Assembly (NCBI GenBank): GCA_004194705.1 | Contig: SADC01000313.1 | Location: forward strand, 85,535 to 149,534 | Direction of reading: 5' to 3' | DNA: 64,000 nucleotides | DNA from: Ditylenchus dipsaci | Taxonomy: Eukaryota > Nematoda > Chromadorea > Rhabditida > Anguinidae | Shown here: positions 42,906-58,254 of the stretch, one piece after another | Numbering within the stretch: position 1 is the first letter of the stretch | Layout: every line of letters starts with the position of its first letter | The notes under the pieces: generated by a model | Told to the model about the DNA's origin: nothing | What the model saw: only the letters and a program-made list of their open reading frames with translations | The model's database searches: none | Position numbers and translations under genes: made by a program

Positions 42906-44260
42906 GATAATTTTGCTTTTGCTGTGAATTTCATGAAAAATTCCTATTTTTTTCAACAGTATGTTTTTTACAGTGAAAGTGATAATAATTATTTGCTATC
43001 TATATCGATTAGCAGCATACCGTTTATATTTCCTGTATTAGTTCCTCATGATGAGTGGATTTTGAAATACAGGGTGTTTAAATAAATCCGCAGAATTTGA
43101 GATGGCTATAACCTTTTTCTAGAACGAATTTCTGTTTTCACTAATCGTTTTCTCTTGACGGGCAATTTCGTTAAATGTATAATGTCATAAGTATGATTTT
43201 CGCTTGTTCCCCTGTTGTTTCGGGTTTTAGCCATCTAGGAGCCACCCACAGACCAGGACCACAAAGGGACCAAGCGAAAACCGTATTTTTGACATTATAC
43301 ACCAAATTAATTGCCCGTCAATAGAAAATGGTTGAAGGAAACAGAAATTAGAAATTCGGTCTTGAAAACAAGTTATAACCGTTTAAAATCTTGTGGATTT
43401 CTCGAAACATCCCGTATTTTCCTTATGCTGAGCAATAAGTCCATAAAGGTGGAGTAATTAGAGAAATGGAAGTTCATGAAAGGAATGGGTAATCCATACT
43501 AGTCTTGTAAAAATAAAAGTTGTGTGAATTACTTTTTCAACAATATCATATGATACCCTGGTTATGTTACAAAAATAAACTAAAAAATTAAAGAAATAAA
43601 TAAAATAAATAAAATATTTAAAGAAATGAAAGAAATTGCAGCACAAGAGTTCTGATAATTTAATTTAAAGTTAAAAATAATTGTCTTTCTCAATTTTAGG
43701 CTGTTAAATTTTAGAAACAGCGCCGGCGCCATAGAACACTAAGTGTGCTTTATTGATGACGAGGAGTTCAATGCTGGTTACAAAAACTTAGAAAATTGGT
43801 ATTTGAGTTAAAACTCGGATCGAGTCATTCAAAAGTTAAACGACAACCCTCGGGCTCCACCCGGCTGATTGGTACGATCATTTGGAGTACTTATACTTTC
43901 ACATGCACCACAAGTGGCTGGGTTTGAAAGTGACTTCAATTAATACTCTTTGGTACTTATAGGCACTATAGAAGTGGCCCTGTTTTGTCCCTTCTCCTCC
44001 CAAATTGGGAGTCCCAATACAGGCCTTAAACCCTATTTTAATTGCTTTTCTGGTCCTTTTATGGCAAAATTATTACTTAAAAATGAGTTTTGACCATTTC
44101 TAAAAATCATGATTTTTTGGGGAGGGGGGGGGGGGGTTATATCAAAGTAGGTCCATGGATTGGGAAAGGGGGGGGTATATCAAAGTAGCTGTTTTTGGAA
44201 AGGGGGGTATATCATAGTAGCGCCGAAAATTAAAAGAGAGATGATTGAAGAGCTCATAAA
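42906..44260. other. Spacer with small foldbacks, no gene
   Basis: A foldback at 43,080-43,400 (GGGCAATTTCGTTAAATGTA and inverse, with TTGTTCCCCTGTTGTTTCGG), a segment at 43,740-43,820 that recurs inverted at 51,955-52,040, and G-runs at 44,110-44,215 (GGTATATCAAAGTAG words). No coding frame supported. Confidence 0.45.
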
Positions 44261-44277
44261 AAAATTGGCAGTAACTA

Positions 44278-44675
44278 ATTTACCCCGCCAAATTACTGAT
44301 TTACCCCGCCAAATCGAAAAATTTGTTTCTTTTTAGTATTTTGTAAAGTTTTTGTTCGATTTTTTGTTAAATTTTTATACCAGCGTGTAGCCCTGGATCT
44401 CAGCTTTCTAACGAGCTATCAACTAATTTACTGAAATTCTGAAAAGTTGGAGAAAAAGGTCATTGTATAAACCAAATTTTTTGAACAATTTGTTTCATAG
44501 AAAGACGTTTTTCTACAACTTTATAAGATCTCCGAAAGTAAATTAATAGCTCGTTAGAAAGCTAAGATTCAGGGCTACATGCTGATATAAAAATAAAAAT
44601 TGTACAATTGGAAAAAACCGAGAAATACTCGTTTTTACGATTTGGCGGGGTAAACAAGTATTTTGGCGGGGCAAA
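44278..44675. repeat. Foldback with TTTACCCCGCCAAAT repeats at both ends
   Basis: Two TTTACCCCGCCAAAT units at the left (44,280-44,312) and two inverse units at the right (44,640-44,672). The arms contain GATCTCAGCTTTCTAACGAGC and its inverse. Architecture like the array-TIR elements; TSD not resolved. Confidence 0.7.
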
Positions 44676-44864
44676 ACAATTTGAGCCTAAAAAAATTCTT
44701 GTCATCAAAATTAAGGGTTTTCGGTAATTTAAAGTTGCATTTTTCTTGGAACGCTTTGAATTTTCTGAAGACACCCAAACTTTTCACTCGTCATTCTCTT
44801 TCATCTCGGATGTTATCTGCTTTCCTATTCATGGTCGCTCTTTTTTAAAGGGCATGGTCACTCG

Positions 44865-45085
44865 TTTTTGAATTTGTCCCCGCCAATTCAAAAAAATTTC
44901 CGAATCATTGAACTTTTATACGGATTTTTCAACTTGGTTTCTAACAAAACAAGGCGTATAATTTAATTTTAGGTAGAGTTTTGTAACAAAACTCAAAACT
45001 TTTGTTAGAAACCAAGTTAAAAAATCTGTACAGAAGTTGAATGATCCGGAAAAATTTTTTGAATTGGCGAGGACGAAAATTTCTA
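44865..45085. repeat. Foldback of the GTACGGATTTTTCAACT family
   Basis: GTCCCCGCCAATTCAAAAAA and its inverse, meeting around TAGGTAGAGTTTTG. It ends about 130 bp upstream of the HSC70 start codon. Confidence 0.75.
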
Positions 45086-45157
45086 ACATGTGCCCATGCC
45101 CCTTTAAAATTTCGCTGTGTCATTTCTTTCTTGTCTTCTGTGTGCGATAATAATGCT

Positions 45158-45172
45158 GTCTCTTTTGCAGCT
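45158..45172 (+). promoter_or_regulatory. Possible trans- or 5'-UTR splice acceptor
   Basis: TCTCTTTTGCAG sits about 45 nt before the HSC70 ATG. In nematodes this position is typical of a spliced-leader acceptor. I saw no convincing array of heat-shock elements in the 130 bp between the foldback and the gene, which fits a constitutive form. Confidence 0.35.
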
Positions 45173-45213
45173 TTTTCTCGCGACTTTTGAAAGAAATCTC
45201 AAGAAGAAAAAAT

Positions 45214-47833
<2,620 letters not shown>

Positions 47834-47884
47834 ATCATATTTGACAATAAATTTCCGTTGAATTGTTGCACGTTATGGTTTCGT

Positions 47885-48760
47885 TCGATAAAATTGTTGT
47901 TGTTGAATAGTTGCTGAATGGCAACGTGGTTGTACGGTCTACTAGGTTGAAGTTTTAGGGTTGGCTCACAAATTTCAAAGAAAAAAGTTCATAACGAGTA
48001 ATTTTCCAAACACATTTCTCCAATAGAGAAATTTTCCAAACGAGAAATTCTCTAAACGATAAATTCTCCAAAGAAAATTTTTCCGCATGTTTAATTTTAC
48101 AAACACAACGTTTCAAATGATTAATATTCCATGTCTTTTTAAGAGTTTCAGCTGAGCTTGATAAGTCAGTTTCCAATGTATAGTTTTAGCAAGAGTTAGT
48201 AGTTTTAGCAGGAAGTTTGGCAAGTTTATTAATTATATCCACCGCTACAATCCGAAATTCTATATTTAGCTGAAAACATTTAAATATCATCATACCTTAT
48301 CTAAAATCGTGTCCTAAACATAGTTTGATAATTTTTAATAATTGATTCGACTTGCAACAACGTCAGTTCTGGAATAGTGTACCATAGGGTCTCCAGGTGG
48401 TGCTCAGGGTTTAGTACCTAGGTACCGGTACTCAGGTGGAAGCGACTATGTAGTATTACCCGATGCTTAGGTGGTTTAGATGGCTTGAGATGTCTGAAGA
48501 GGAATAGATAAATTCCCCGCAGAACTTTTCGAGCTTACATGTTCGCCTTGTACTTCTCCTTAACGGATATCCACCTCAAAAATGTGAAATTTCGGTTTTG
48601 GCTGAAAGTAATTAAAAATCATTGTACCGTACCCAGAATCATGTCCTGAACAAGGTTTTACAGTACTATAACAGTGATTTGACTTGCAGAAACCCCAATT
48701 TCGGAGTTTCGTACTGGAGGGTATGTTGCTCAGGCTGTTGTACCTAGGTATCGGTGCTCA
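47885..48760. other. HSC70 3' flank and repeats
   Basis: At 47,985-48,075 five units of TTTCCAAACGAGAAATTC type occur, inverse to those at 52,620-52,735 and 55,975-56,015. At 48,390-48,440 and 48,700-48,755 GGTACC / CTCAGG words are repeated. No gene seen. Confidence 0.5.
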
Positions 48761-49590
48761 AGTATAATTTTGTTGCTTCTAGCGCATAATTTTTTGCTGA
48801 ACACAATGGTGCGGGTATCTTTTGCTTTTTCTAGAATCATAATCCTCTATTATCAACGTTTCTTTTCTACCGCCCAACGTCCTTTACATGCTTCTCTTAT
48901 GGGGTTAGGTTTGATAGGCCAGGACGCGTTGGATGGTCGCCGGGAAAGAATCGAAACTGCTTTTTAAGAAATGCCACAGGACATGGTGGACAAGTCTACT
49001 GGGGACTATGAACAGTAATTTCACAGTGCAGCAGAAAATAGAGGTCAACACGTAGATCTCCGATAAATTTCATAATAACTCTTATTCAGGGTTTGTAATT
49101 ATCCTTTTTAAAAAGATTTGCCCTTTTTTCGGGACCCAAAATCTTTTTTATTTTGAAGTTTTTTGAACTCAAATAGCAATCTTTCTATTTCGCTCCAAAA
49201 TAGCAATAAGCACTTGATAAAATGACCCTTTTTTCTTCAAAAATGATCAAAATGTCCTTTTTTTGAAAATTTTCATTACGAACCCTGCTCTTATTGTCGT
49301 TATCAGGTATTCATGTCATAAAAATTTGAAAAAAATTCTGCGCATTTTAAAAATTACCCAAAAACCGACCTTTACTTTGGAGACTCAGAAAACTGAATTT
49401 TTGACGTCACATGCACAATCTGTAAGGACCAAAATAAATGGTGAAATCTAAGCTATCTAACAAAAAAAAGATTAAAAAAAATAAAATTTTCAATAAAATC
49501 GACAAATCAAAATCGGAAAATAAAAAACACCCTGTACATCAGTGCAGGTATTAGCATAAAAACAGTCAAAATAAATAAAAATTTTTGACT
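48761..49590. other. AT-rich stretch, no supported gene
   Basis: A short frame at 48,770-48,967 has no recognisable features. The rest is low-complexity A/T with TTTTTT-rich segments. Confidence 0.35.
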
Positions 49591-49660
49591 TACCGTATTT
49601 CTTCTAATAACTCACCCTGCTCTAATAACTCACCCCCCTCAACTTTGAGGCCTATATCTC

Positions 49661-51737
49661 GGTATAACAGCAACTCGTTACAATTGTGACTCGTTACAGC
49701 GACTCGTTACACTTGCGAGTCGTTACAGCGACTCGTTACAATTACGACTCGTTACAGCGACTCGTTACAAGTGCGACTCGTTACAGCGACTCGTTACATT
49801 TTTTTCTGATATGTTCATCATTTTCTGAAATTTGTGAATATTTTTGTTTCAATTTTTCTGGCCGTAGCCGTTATATTTTAACCAAATTTATGTTTCGAAA
49901 TGTTTAGTAAAATGGCTAATGTCCAATTGGTTCACTCACAGAGGATCGGAGCAAGAACGGCGCCAATCACTTATACCGAAGATGGACTTGGATGCTATGT
50001 TTGGACAAAGAGTGGAAGAACATCTATCAAGGAAGGGATCCAGCTTTCTTATTATAGCTGCTCTGGATGTCGGGCCAAGAAGCGAGCGGATGGAACACGG
50101 CTAAAGATTCGCACGATGAAATTCAACATAAAAGCAAGCAAGTTTATTAATGATCCAGCAGATTACGATCACATCTGTACTGCAATCAGCCGAAATCAGG
50201 TTTTTAAGTGAAATTGTAGCTAATTTACTTCTTAGTTTAGGTAAATGGAGTCAATGTTTGCCGAAGTGTGCAAGCAGAGCTGGCAGCGGGAACCCGAGAT
50301 ACTCCATCAGTTGCAAGAATGAAAATTGATGGGCGAATTTTGCGTGAATTCCCAGATACCTCAGAATTGGGTAACTTTTTGTTAGTTTGTATACGGTTGA
50401 ATGAGGTTTTTAGACTTCACTCAAATTAGAAATTCCGTTATAGGTAGCGTGGTTGCTGTCGAAAGTGCTCTTTATCGGGTTAAAGTGAAGAAGCATCCAA
50501 ACATCAGGACATACCGGGAATTCTTGATGCCAGAAAACCGGGCTATGCAAATGACTCAAAGGGGATCAGAAGCAAAGGAGGGACATCGTCATTTTGGGGA
50601 ATAAGATGCCCAAATATCTCAAGCGAGTGGGTAGACTGATGGGGATTAACGCTGCAGAGTACGGGTATACTTACGGCTGGTGGTCTCTCTTTTTGAATAT
50701 TTGTTCACAGGGAAGTGCTAAACGAAGACGAGGCAGATGATGATTTGCCGGCTCAAGAAGATGCAGCAGAAGAAGAGATGGAAATTGTTTATCAAGATAA
50801 CCCCGAGAATATTTTGCTGTTTAATCAAATGTTATCGTTTGTTGTTTTTTTTTGAACAGTTGGTGTTTGTTAATGTGGAAGCAATAAATTTTTGACTGGG
50901 TAGTGATGAAGTTGAGTTTCAGTGTTAAATCTTAATTGCATCCCTCTTCTAAGTGACCATCACCCAGAGATTTTAAAATGCCTCAATCATACGAAAAAAG
51001 TAGCTAAGGCTTAAGCAAGAGCAGGCAGTCGCATAGACACCCAAGATTGAAAAACGTGACTTTTTAAGAGAATGTTAATTTGGGTGCGATTCGCCAAGCG
51101 TGAGCATTTGGTATACCGTTGAGTTTTAGACACTGAAGAGGCATTCCCAAGGGCTTTTAAACCAAGGGCTGAAAAAAAGGAACAAAACAGAGAAGATACC
51201 TGAGGCCAGAGAAAAGGAAGACAGCATCAACTGAGGCCAGAGCAGTAAGATTTAAGTTTATTGCAACATCGCTTTAATTTATACTCTGGAATGGCTGGAA
51301 TAGTAATACAGTCAAACCTCTATATATCCCCTATAGGAATATTTTAAAAGGCGGGTACCAGTGGAATTTAAACGAGAAATAAAAGTAAAGCGAACCTTAC
51401 AACGCTTATCACAGTCTTTTTCGGCTTTACCAAACGCTGTAAACAGTTAAACGGTATGAGTTTTTTCATTACTTATCATAAGAAGCACACAACAAATTCG
51501 CATTTCAGAATATTTCTTTTTAGATTGACCTGTTATCCAACTTTCAAAATATACCCATCGGCAACAGTCATGGCCCTTTTAGACTGAGTTAGAAAAAAGT
51601 GTAACGAGTCGCTGTAACGAGTCGCAATTGTAACGAGTCGCTGTAACGAGTCGCAATTGTAACGAGTCACTGTAACGAGTCGCAATTGTAACGAGTCGCT
51701 GTAACGAGTCACAATTTGTAACGAGTCGCCTGGTAGT
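49661..51737. mobile_element. MULE-like element carrying a FLYWCH gene, 10-bp TSD
   Basis: The ends are arrays of CGACTCGTTACA units: eight or nine at the left (49,671-49,800), and about eight inverse units at the right (51,598-51,728). CCTATATCTC flanks at 49,651-49,660 and 51,738-51,747. Inside, besides the gene, is a weak AAGGCGGGTACCAG / ATACCCATCGGC foldback (51,335-51,580). Confidence 0.82.
49900..50854 (+). CDS. FLYWCH-type zinc-finger protein inside a MULE-like element
   Basis: Exons: 49,900-50,199, 50,241-50,370, 50,416-about 50,662, about 50,712-50,854. The N-terminal domain has LGCYVWTKSGRTS, then YYSCSGCRAKKRADGTRLKI and a DYDHICTA end, the C-x2-C..H-x-C layout of FLYWCH fingers. 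Further on come RDTPSVARMKIDGRILREF, ALYRVKVKKHPNIRTYREFL and a very acidic tail (EDEADDDLPAQEDAAEEEME). A frameshift near 50,560 is needed to reach the last part. AATAAA at 50,883. There is no DDE core, so it may be a DNA-binding helper or a domesticated piece of a MULE transposase. ATG choice at 49,900 or 49,912 is open. Confidence 0.65.
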
Positions 51738-51954
51738 CCTATATCTCAGCTCGGAACAAATATTTTGCAAAGCTGTTTATTGCCTTTTCTTAATTCCCAC
51801 GAGCTTTACCGATTCCAGTTTTTAAATTAATATTTTCACCTAAAAATCTCGAGATCGACCTCAAATTTTCCCAATTTCAGCGATCCAAAAAATAACTCAC
51901 CCGGGTGAGTTATTAGAGGAAATACGGTATCCTCATTTTTATTTCCAAAAGTCA

Positions 51955-52615
51955 GTTTTTTTAACTCAAATACCAATTTTTTAAGTTTTTCTAACCAGCA
52001 TTGAACTCCTCGTCATCAATAAAGCACTTTTAGTGTTCTCTAGAAATACTTCAATTCAATTTTCATTTACATTTACATTCGTATCGTAAAGGGGTAAGTG
52101 TAAGTGAAAGTGTTAATGTAAGGTGTCTTCCGATGCCATTACAACAAAACGTTCTCAGCCGTTGGATTTGAAATTTCAGACTGGTTTTAAAGATGAATTA
52201 TTTGTTTTGTTCTTCATCTGTTCTTAAAATCCAAATACCGTATTTTCTGTATTGAATACCTCGCGGGAGTTATTGTTCAACCCCTCCTAGAGAGGGGAAG
52301 TTATTAGAGAGGGGGAGTTATTGGAGAGGGGGTGTTATTTTTCAAAGGGAATTTTTTCTGCTACGAGCAAAATATTTTCTGACTGTCTTCTTGTTGTTCA
52401 ATGTCTTGCTATAAAAAATTCGTGAAATAATGTATTAGAACCAGCGACTAGTAAAATACTCCAACTCCGAATCTAATACCAGATTCCTGAGCGAGCAACG
52501 CAGGAGTGTCTCCCTCGACTTTAAAAACCTTGTGAAGTTTTGACAGCCGATAAATATGGGTCAAACAGAATCAGGAATCTTCAGACCTTGATATTTCATA
52601 CTCTCAAAAATATTT
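51955..52615. other. Repeat fragments, no gene
   Basis: 51,955-52,040 is the inverse of 43,740-43,820. Around 52,250-52,335 there are fragments of the GGGAGTTATT MITE family (GAGAGGGGGAGTTATTGGAG). A TACATTTACATT-type patch lies near 52,065. Confidence 0.45.
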
Positions 52616-52619
52616 ATTA

Positions 52620-52735
52620 GTAAATTCCTCGTTTGGAAAATTTCTCGTTTGGAAAATTCATCGTTTGGAGAATTTCTCGTTTGCAGAATATCTCGTTTGG
52701 AAAATTCCTCGTTTGGAGAATTTCTCGTTTGGAAC
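52620..52735. repeat. Array of CTCGTTTGGAAAATT units
   Basis: About eight units of 14-16 bp. A shorter array in the same orientation is at 55,975-56,015, and an inverse one at 47,985-48,075. Confidence 0.8.
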
Positions 52736-53445
52736 GGCATAAGAGCGTTTAGGCAATTTTCGGACATTTGTCCAAAAATTGCCTAAACGCCTTAACATAA
52801 TGCCAAGGATTTCAAATTTTTAAAATCATTTTCACTTTTTCCATAGTCGGGTGTATTTTTGAAGCTCTTCTATTTATTTTTAGAGTTTTTTGATCTAAAA
52901 AAGTTTTTTATTTCCTTTTGCATATTTTTTGCTTTATTCAGATAGAAGAATTTTCTGGACTAACACTGATGTGGTCGAGAAGTTGCAGCAGCTAAAAAAC
53001 AGGGAAGTGAAAACCGAATATGTCGATGCGTACTTCAAGCTGCAGTATAACAAGAAGTGCGTGCCTAGGACAATATTCCGACACATGCCCAAGAAGCTGC
53101 GTTACCTCCATACCTAAGCCCAGAAGTTGTCGTGTAAGCTGTCATAACTTTTTTATTTATTTTTCATATCGTTGTGTGTAAAGGCCGCTAGTCGTTTGTA
53201 TCTGAAAGCAATGAGAGGTATGTCAATAATTGTTTTATATACCCTCAGTAGCTTAATGTGTTTCTAGGTGGCTTTCTTGGCGATAAGAAAAATGGACTGG
53301 CTGTATTCGCATCTGACGATGATTGCAAAGCTGCGGCTCAATGTGGCTATTGATGACAGATGATACTTTCGATTTGTGTCTAATAGGCTTCGCTCAGTTG
53401 TACGTGATACATGGACTTGTAATATTCGAATCCTCTGAACTTTAG

Positions 53446-54569
<1,124 letters not shown>

Positions 54570-55028
54570 GTAAGCTTACCCATATCGTAAAAGATGACTG
54601 ATAGTTATGATTGCCGTTATTTCAGTTGAAGACTCCTCTGGTGTCAGGGCCCTTCGATTATCCGCTACAAGAACAGCCACTTTGATGTTGTGCGCCAAAG
54701 AAAGAAAAATGAAAAAACCAAAAGTTAAGAAATCTTGTTGTTAAACTGTTTTCCAAGCTGTTATTGGTTCGAAGTCGAATAAAGTTCGAGGTTTTCAGTA
54801 AGTCTTTTGAATTTAGAGTGCCTGGGACGTAAGAATAGCAAAAAACTTCCAATGAAACCACCGTATTGAAAGCCAAAGTGAAAAATACCTTATTCATATC
54901 CGTCTAAAATATTACTCTCATGCTTTGATAAGTATCATGCTTTTCTAAGTATCACATAAGCTCACTCACAAGGTGATCCAAATACCTGAGGAGTAAATAA
55001 ACTACGTGTCAATCAATATGCACCATAT
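54570..55028. other. Sequence after the dynein fragment
   Basis: A possible exon at about 54,630-54,690 (LKTPLVSGPFDYPLQEQP) follows an intron-like gap but is not recognised. The rest is AT-rich without a supported gene. Confidence 0.35.
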
Positions 55029-55029
55029 A

Positions 55030-55283
55030 CCGTATTTTCTCTAATAACTCACCCTGCTCTAATAACTCACCCCACCCCCTCAACTTTGTTGACTCATATC
55101 CCAGCCGACAGAAAATGTTTTGCAAAGCTGTTTGTTGCGTTTTCTTAACTTTCACAAGCTCTACCGATTCCACTTTTTAGATTTTGGTTGAGCACGGGAA
55201 AGTCTCGAGATTGAGTTCAAATTTTTCCGATTTTCGAGGATCTAAAAATAACTCACTCGGGTGAGTTATTACAGGAAATACGG
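55030..55283. mobile_element. Uninterrupted MITE copy (ACCGTATTTTCTCTAATAAC)
   Basis: Same family as 49,592-51,928 with both tips. The middle reads CAACTTTGTTGACTCATATC and CAGAAAATGTTTTGCAAAGC, which matches the flanks of the insertion in the other copy. It therefore serves as a paralogous empty site. Confidence 0.82.
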
Positions 55284-55494
55284 GACATTCGTCGAATAGG
55301 ACACTTGTCCAAAAATTGCCTAAACCTCGGGCAAAAAATTAAAAAGTTAGTCAAATCGATTGTCAGCCCATTTGGAATGTATTGTAGCCCTGATGTTCTT
55401 AACATGTTTTGTCGATATCAAAAAGGATCAAACAGAATATTTTGACCTCACAATAAAGGTTCACACCCACCTAGAGCCGACATAAACTTGAAAT

Positions 55495-55775
55495 TAGAGT
55501 AGTTCACGGTCGGTTAATTGGGCCTTACCCGGTTTCGGTTAACCGGATTTTGGCTACCCGGTTTTCGGTTACGGTTTTTCAGTTTTTTTTCGGTCGGTTA
55601 ACCGGCTTGTACCCGGTTTTCGGTTTTTTTTGTCGTAAATTAACCGAAATTTTGCTGTACCCGGTTTTCGGTTTTCCCGGTTTTTTGTACCCGGTTTTTC
55701 GGTCGGTTTTTTTTGGCAAATACCCGGTCGGTCGGTTAACCGACCGGGTCGGTTAACCGACCGTGAACTACTCTA
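55495..55775. mobile_element. hAT-like element with GGTCGGTTAACCG tips, 8-bp TSD
   Basis: Perfect TIR TAGAGTAGTTCACGGTCGGT.. at both ends; the tip TAGAG fits YARNG. The interior is a TACCCGGTTTTCGGTT array. CTTGAAAT flanks at 55,487-55,494 and 55,776-55,783. Confidence 0.85.
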
Positions 55776-56264
55776 CTTGAAATACACATAGAGAGCCAAA
55801 AAAAAGAAGAGCTAAATACGTAAAAAATACACCCGACTATATAAAAATAATAATGAATTTAAAAATTTGAAATCCTGGCATTATGATAAGGCGTTTAGGC
55901 AATTTTGGGACATTTGTCCAAAAATTGCCTAAACGCCTACGCACCGTTTGGAACATTCACCTTTTGAAATTTCCGTTTGGAAAACTCCTCGTTTGGAGAA
56001 TTTCTCGTTTGGAATTTGTGTGCCACGCAGTTTTAGCTAATTTTGAAGCCAGAGCTTAATTTTTATAGCGCAACCTTGTAACAAATTTTAACGTTAGCAA
56101 CATATGATTGAATTTTCGCAGTTAACTTTCTATATTTTAAAGCACCGCCTTTCTATAAATAATCGCAAGGGATTTTATTTTTGAACTTGTGATAATTTCG
56201 GGATATTTTTCCAGATGCTTCTTTGTAAACATATTTGTATGATGCTGACTCGATATTATACAGT

Positions 56265-56570
56265 TGACGCTCTCCATAAGATACCCCTAGTGGACCGGCC
56301 TGAGAGGTATCTTATCGAGAGCGTATCTTATGGGAGGTATCTTATGGAGAGCGTATTTAGCCAGACTTACCGAAAAGCGTATCTTATGAGAAGCGTTCTC
56401 ATGGGCGTAATCGTTTCGCCAATGAAACTTTCGCCAATGCGGCCTCTTCGCCAATGACATCTTTTCGCCAATGGCATATTTCGCCAATGGCATCTTTTCG
56501 CCAATGAGATCACTTCGCCAATGCATCTTTTCGCTAATGGCTTCTTTTCGTCAATAGCCTCTTTTCGCGT
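56265..56570. repeat. Two short-unit arrays (GTATCTTATGGAGAGC, TTCGCCAATGGCATCT)
   Basis: Left array 56,275-56,400: GTATCTTATGGAGAGC-type units. Right array 56,415-56,570: about ten units of TTTTCGCCAATGGCATC type. No mirrored partner found, so the ends of an element are not defined. Confidence 0.65.
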
Positions 56571-56639
56571 ATACTCTTGATTTCTTTGTCAAATAAGCGG
56601 TGAGAAGTGTAAATGTGATTTAGTTCTTTAAATGGGGTA

Positions 56640-56712
56640 CACATCCAATAGCGAATAGATGATCTCTCAGGTTCGATTCCCAGTGGGTGCATAACCTATT
56701 CTTTTACTCTAT
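56640..56712 (+). ncRNA. tRNA-like sequence (B box)
   Basis: CAGGTTCGATTCCCAGTGGG carries a good B box and is followed by TGCATAACC. The 5' half does not form a D-arm. Similar to the units at 61,805 and 61,965. Confidence 0.4.
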
Positions 56713-56854
56713 ATTTCTAGTAAGTTCACTGACTATTAAGGTTAAAAACTATCTATGAATTGATTGAAAACCTTTTCAGCACTGCTTTACTGTCACCACT
56801 GGAGAACCTGAAAAATTGAATTTTTTTTAATAAAAAAAACCTGCCTATCTTATG

Positions 56855-57130
56855 TGAAATGGTGCGCGGAATTTGGTTTCTTAAGACCGAATTTCCGATT
56901 TTCCAAACCAAAACCCCAAAACCTGGGTGGGTAGCACCTATCCAGGTGGATATCCACCTGGATCGCCTGAAAAAAGATTTCTTTAAAATCAGAAAAAAAC
57001 CTGCTTATCTTATGCAAAATGGTGTGGGGAATTGGCTTTGTCAAGACCGAATTTCCGGTTTTCTACTCCAAAACCCAAAACCTGGGTGGGTACCACCTGG
57101 CCAGGTGGATATCCACCTGGATGGCGTGAA
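56855..57130. repeat. Two tandem units of the CAGGTGGATATCCACCTGGA family
   Basis: Units start near 56,862 and 57,008; each has GACCGAATTTCCG, AAAACCTGGGTGGGTA and the CAGGTGGATATCCACCTGGA palindrome. Inverse to the array at 21,412-21,900. Confidence 0.8.
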
Positions 57131-57134
57131 AAAT

Positions 57135-57900
57135 TAAATTTTTTTTCGAATCAAAAAAAAGCTTGTCAAATAATAGGCTTCGAAGAAGCCTCTAGCACTA
57201 CTTGAAACACGAAGTGTTTTCTTTACCCCCAAAATCTTCTCCCTGTTCAGTAATACACTTTTTCTTCCTTGTCAGCTAGTTATAAAACAGTAAAATATTG
57301 ATAAATTTCAATTTATAATTTCAAGATTTGGAATTTTTTAATCGGGGCCGAATGCGGTGCCCAAATGCTATGTGCCTAAATGCGTAGTAACCATTTTGAA
57401 GACTCCTGTCAGACAAATCACCGGTCATTTTGTTGCCAGTGAGATGTGCTAAAAAGTGGGTGGTAACTTACTTGAAAGAAGTGTTCAAAAAGTTGGTCCA
57501 AAACAGAATGCCGGAGGTCTGTGAGCTGCAAACTGGTGGTCCGTTGAAAAAGATAGTAAAAATTTCTGCCATATTTTTGGATTGTAATGTTTTAGTATTG
57601 AAAATAAATCTTGATGAAAAAAATCACAGCTCGTAAAAAATATGGACAGGAGAAAAATGCACATTATCAAATTGTGCAAATTCAATTTTTGTAAAAATAA
57701 TAGGCAATATTTGCCGAATATGACCGATTATTTTCACACAAATTGAATTTGCACATCTTTATTTTGCACATTCTTATCCTGAACAAAAATATATTTCGAG
57801 TTGTACATTGAAAGTGTTTGAGACTTTGACAAGAAGCATGCCCATGCGTTTAAAAAGTTTGGACCCGTAAATTTTTTGTAACCGTTCCACTCGTTCAATC
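57135..57900. other. AT-rich stretch, no gene
   Basis: AAAAAGTGGGTGGTAACTTA.. near 57,450 is distantly like part of the MITE at 39,215-39,455. No coding frame supported. Confidence 0.4.
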
Positions 57901-57905
57901 TGATA

Positions 57906-58089
57906 TAGTCGAACCTCTTAATAGTGACACCCGATATAGTGACACCCTTGATATAGTGACACCCCGGGCCCGATTTGGTTTGCCGACATATAGTGATATA
58001 GGATATAGTGACACACCGATATAGTGACACCTGGATATAGTGACACCTAGGGTCGGTCCCCAGGGGTGTCACTATAAGAGGTTCGACTG
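57906..58089. mobile_element. Minimal TA-MITE with internal array of its own TIR words
   Basis: Tips TAGTCGAACCTCTTAATAGT and inverse, TA flanks. The interior is seven or eight copies of GATATAGTGACACC, the same word as the inner part of the tip. It lacks the AAAGTTCGTTCCCGCC module of its relatives. Confidence 0.78.
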
Positions 58090-58254
58090 TATTGATGACC
58101 TTATACTAGTTGTAAAGACTAAGTAGAAAACTTAAAAAATCTTAAGAAAGCGCATGAAAAAAACAGCGAGAATGAAAAAGGGCCCACCTGGCTAAACTCT
58201 TTCTATTTTTAGAAAAAAAATAGTGCGTAAACCTCATTTGTCCAAAACTGGTTC

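Larger units (their letters stand above)
49592..51928. mobile_element. MITE with ACCGTATTTCTTCTAATAAC ends, split by an insertion
   Basis: Left tip ACCGTATTTCTTCTAATAAC followed by TCACCC; right tip GGGTGAGTTATTAGAGGAAA and TACGGT. The MULE-like element at 49,661-51,737 is inserted in it. An uninterrupted copy is at 55,030-55,283. Confidence 0.8.

Noticed and set aside
49686..49907. Frame with RYSDSL/RYNYDSLQRLV repeats
   Set aside because: Encoded by the CGACTCGTTACA TIR array of the MULE-like element.
52929..53440. Extension of the dynein reading frame upstream
   Set aside because: Open frames exist here, but none matches the linker or stem sequence expected just before the AAA1 start.
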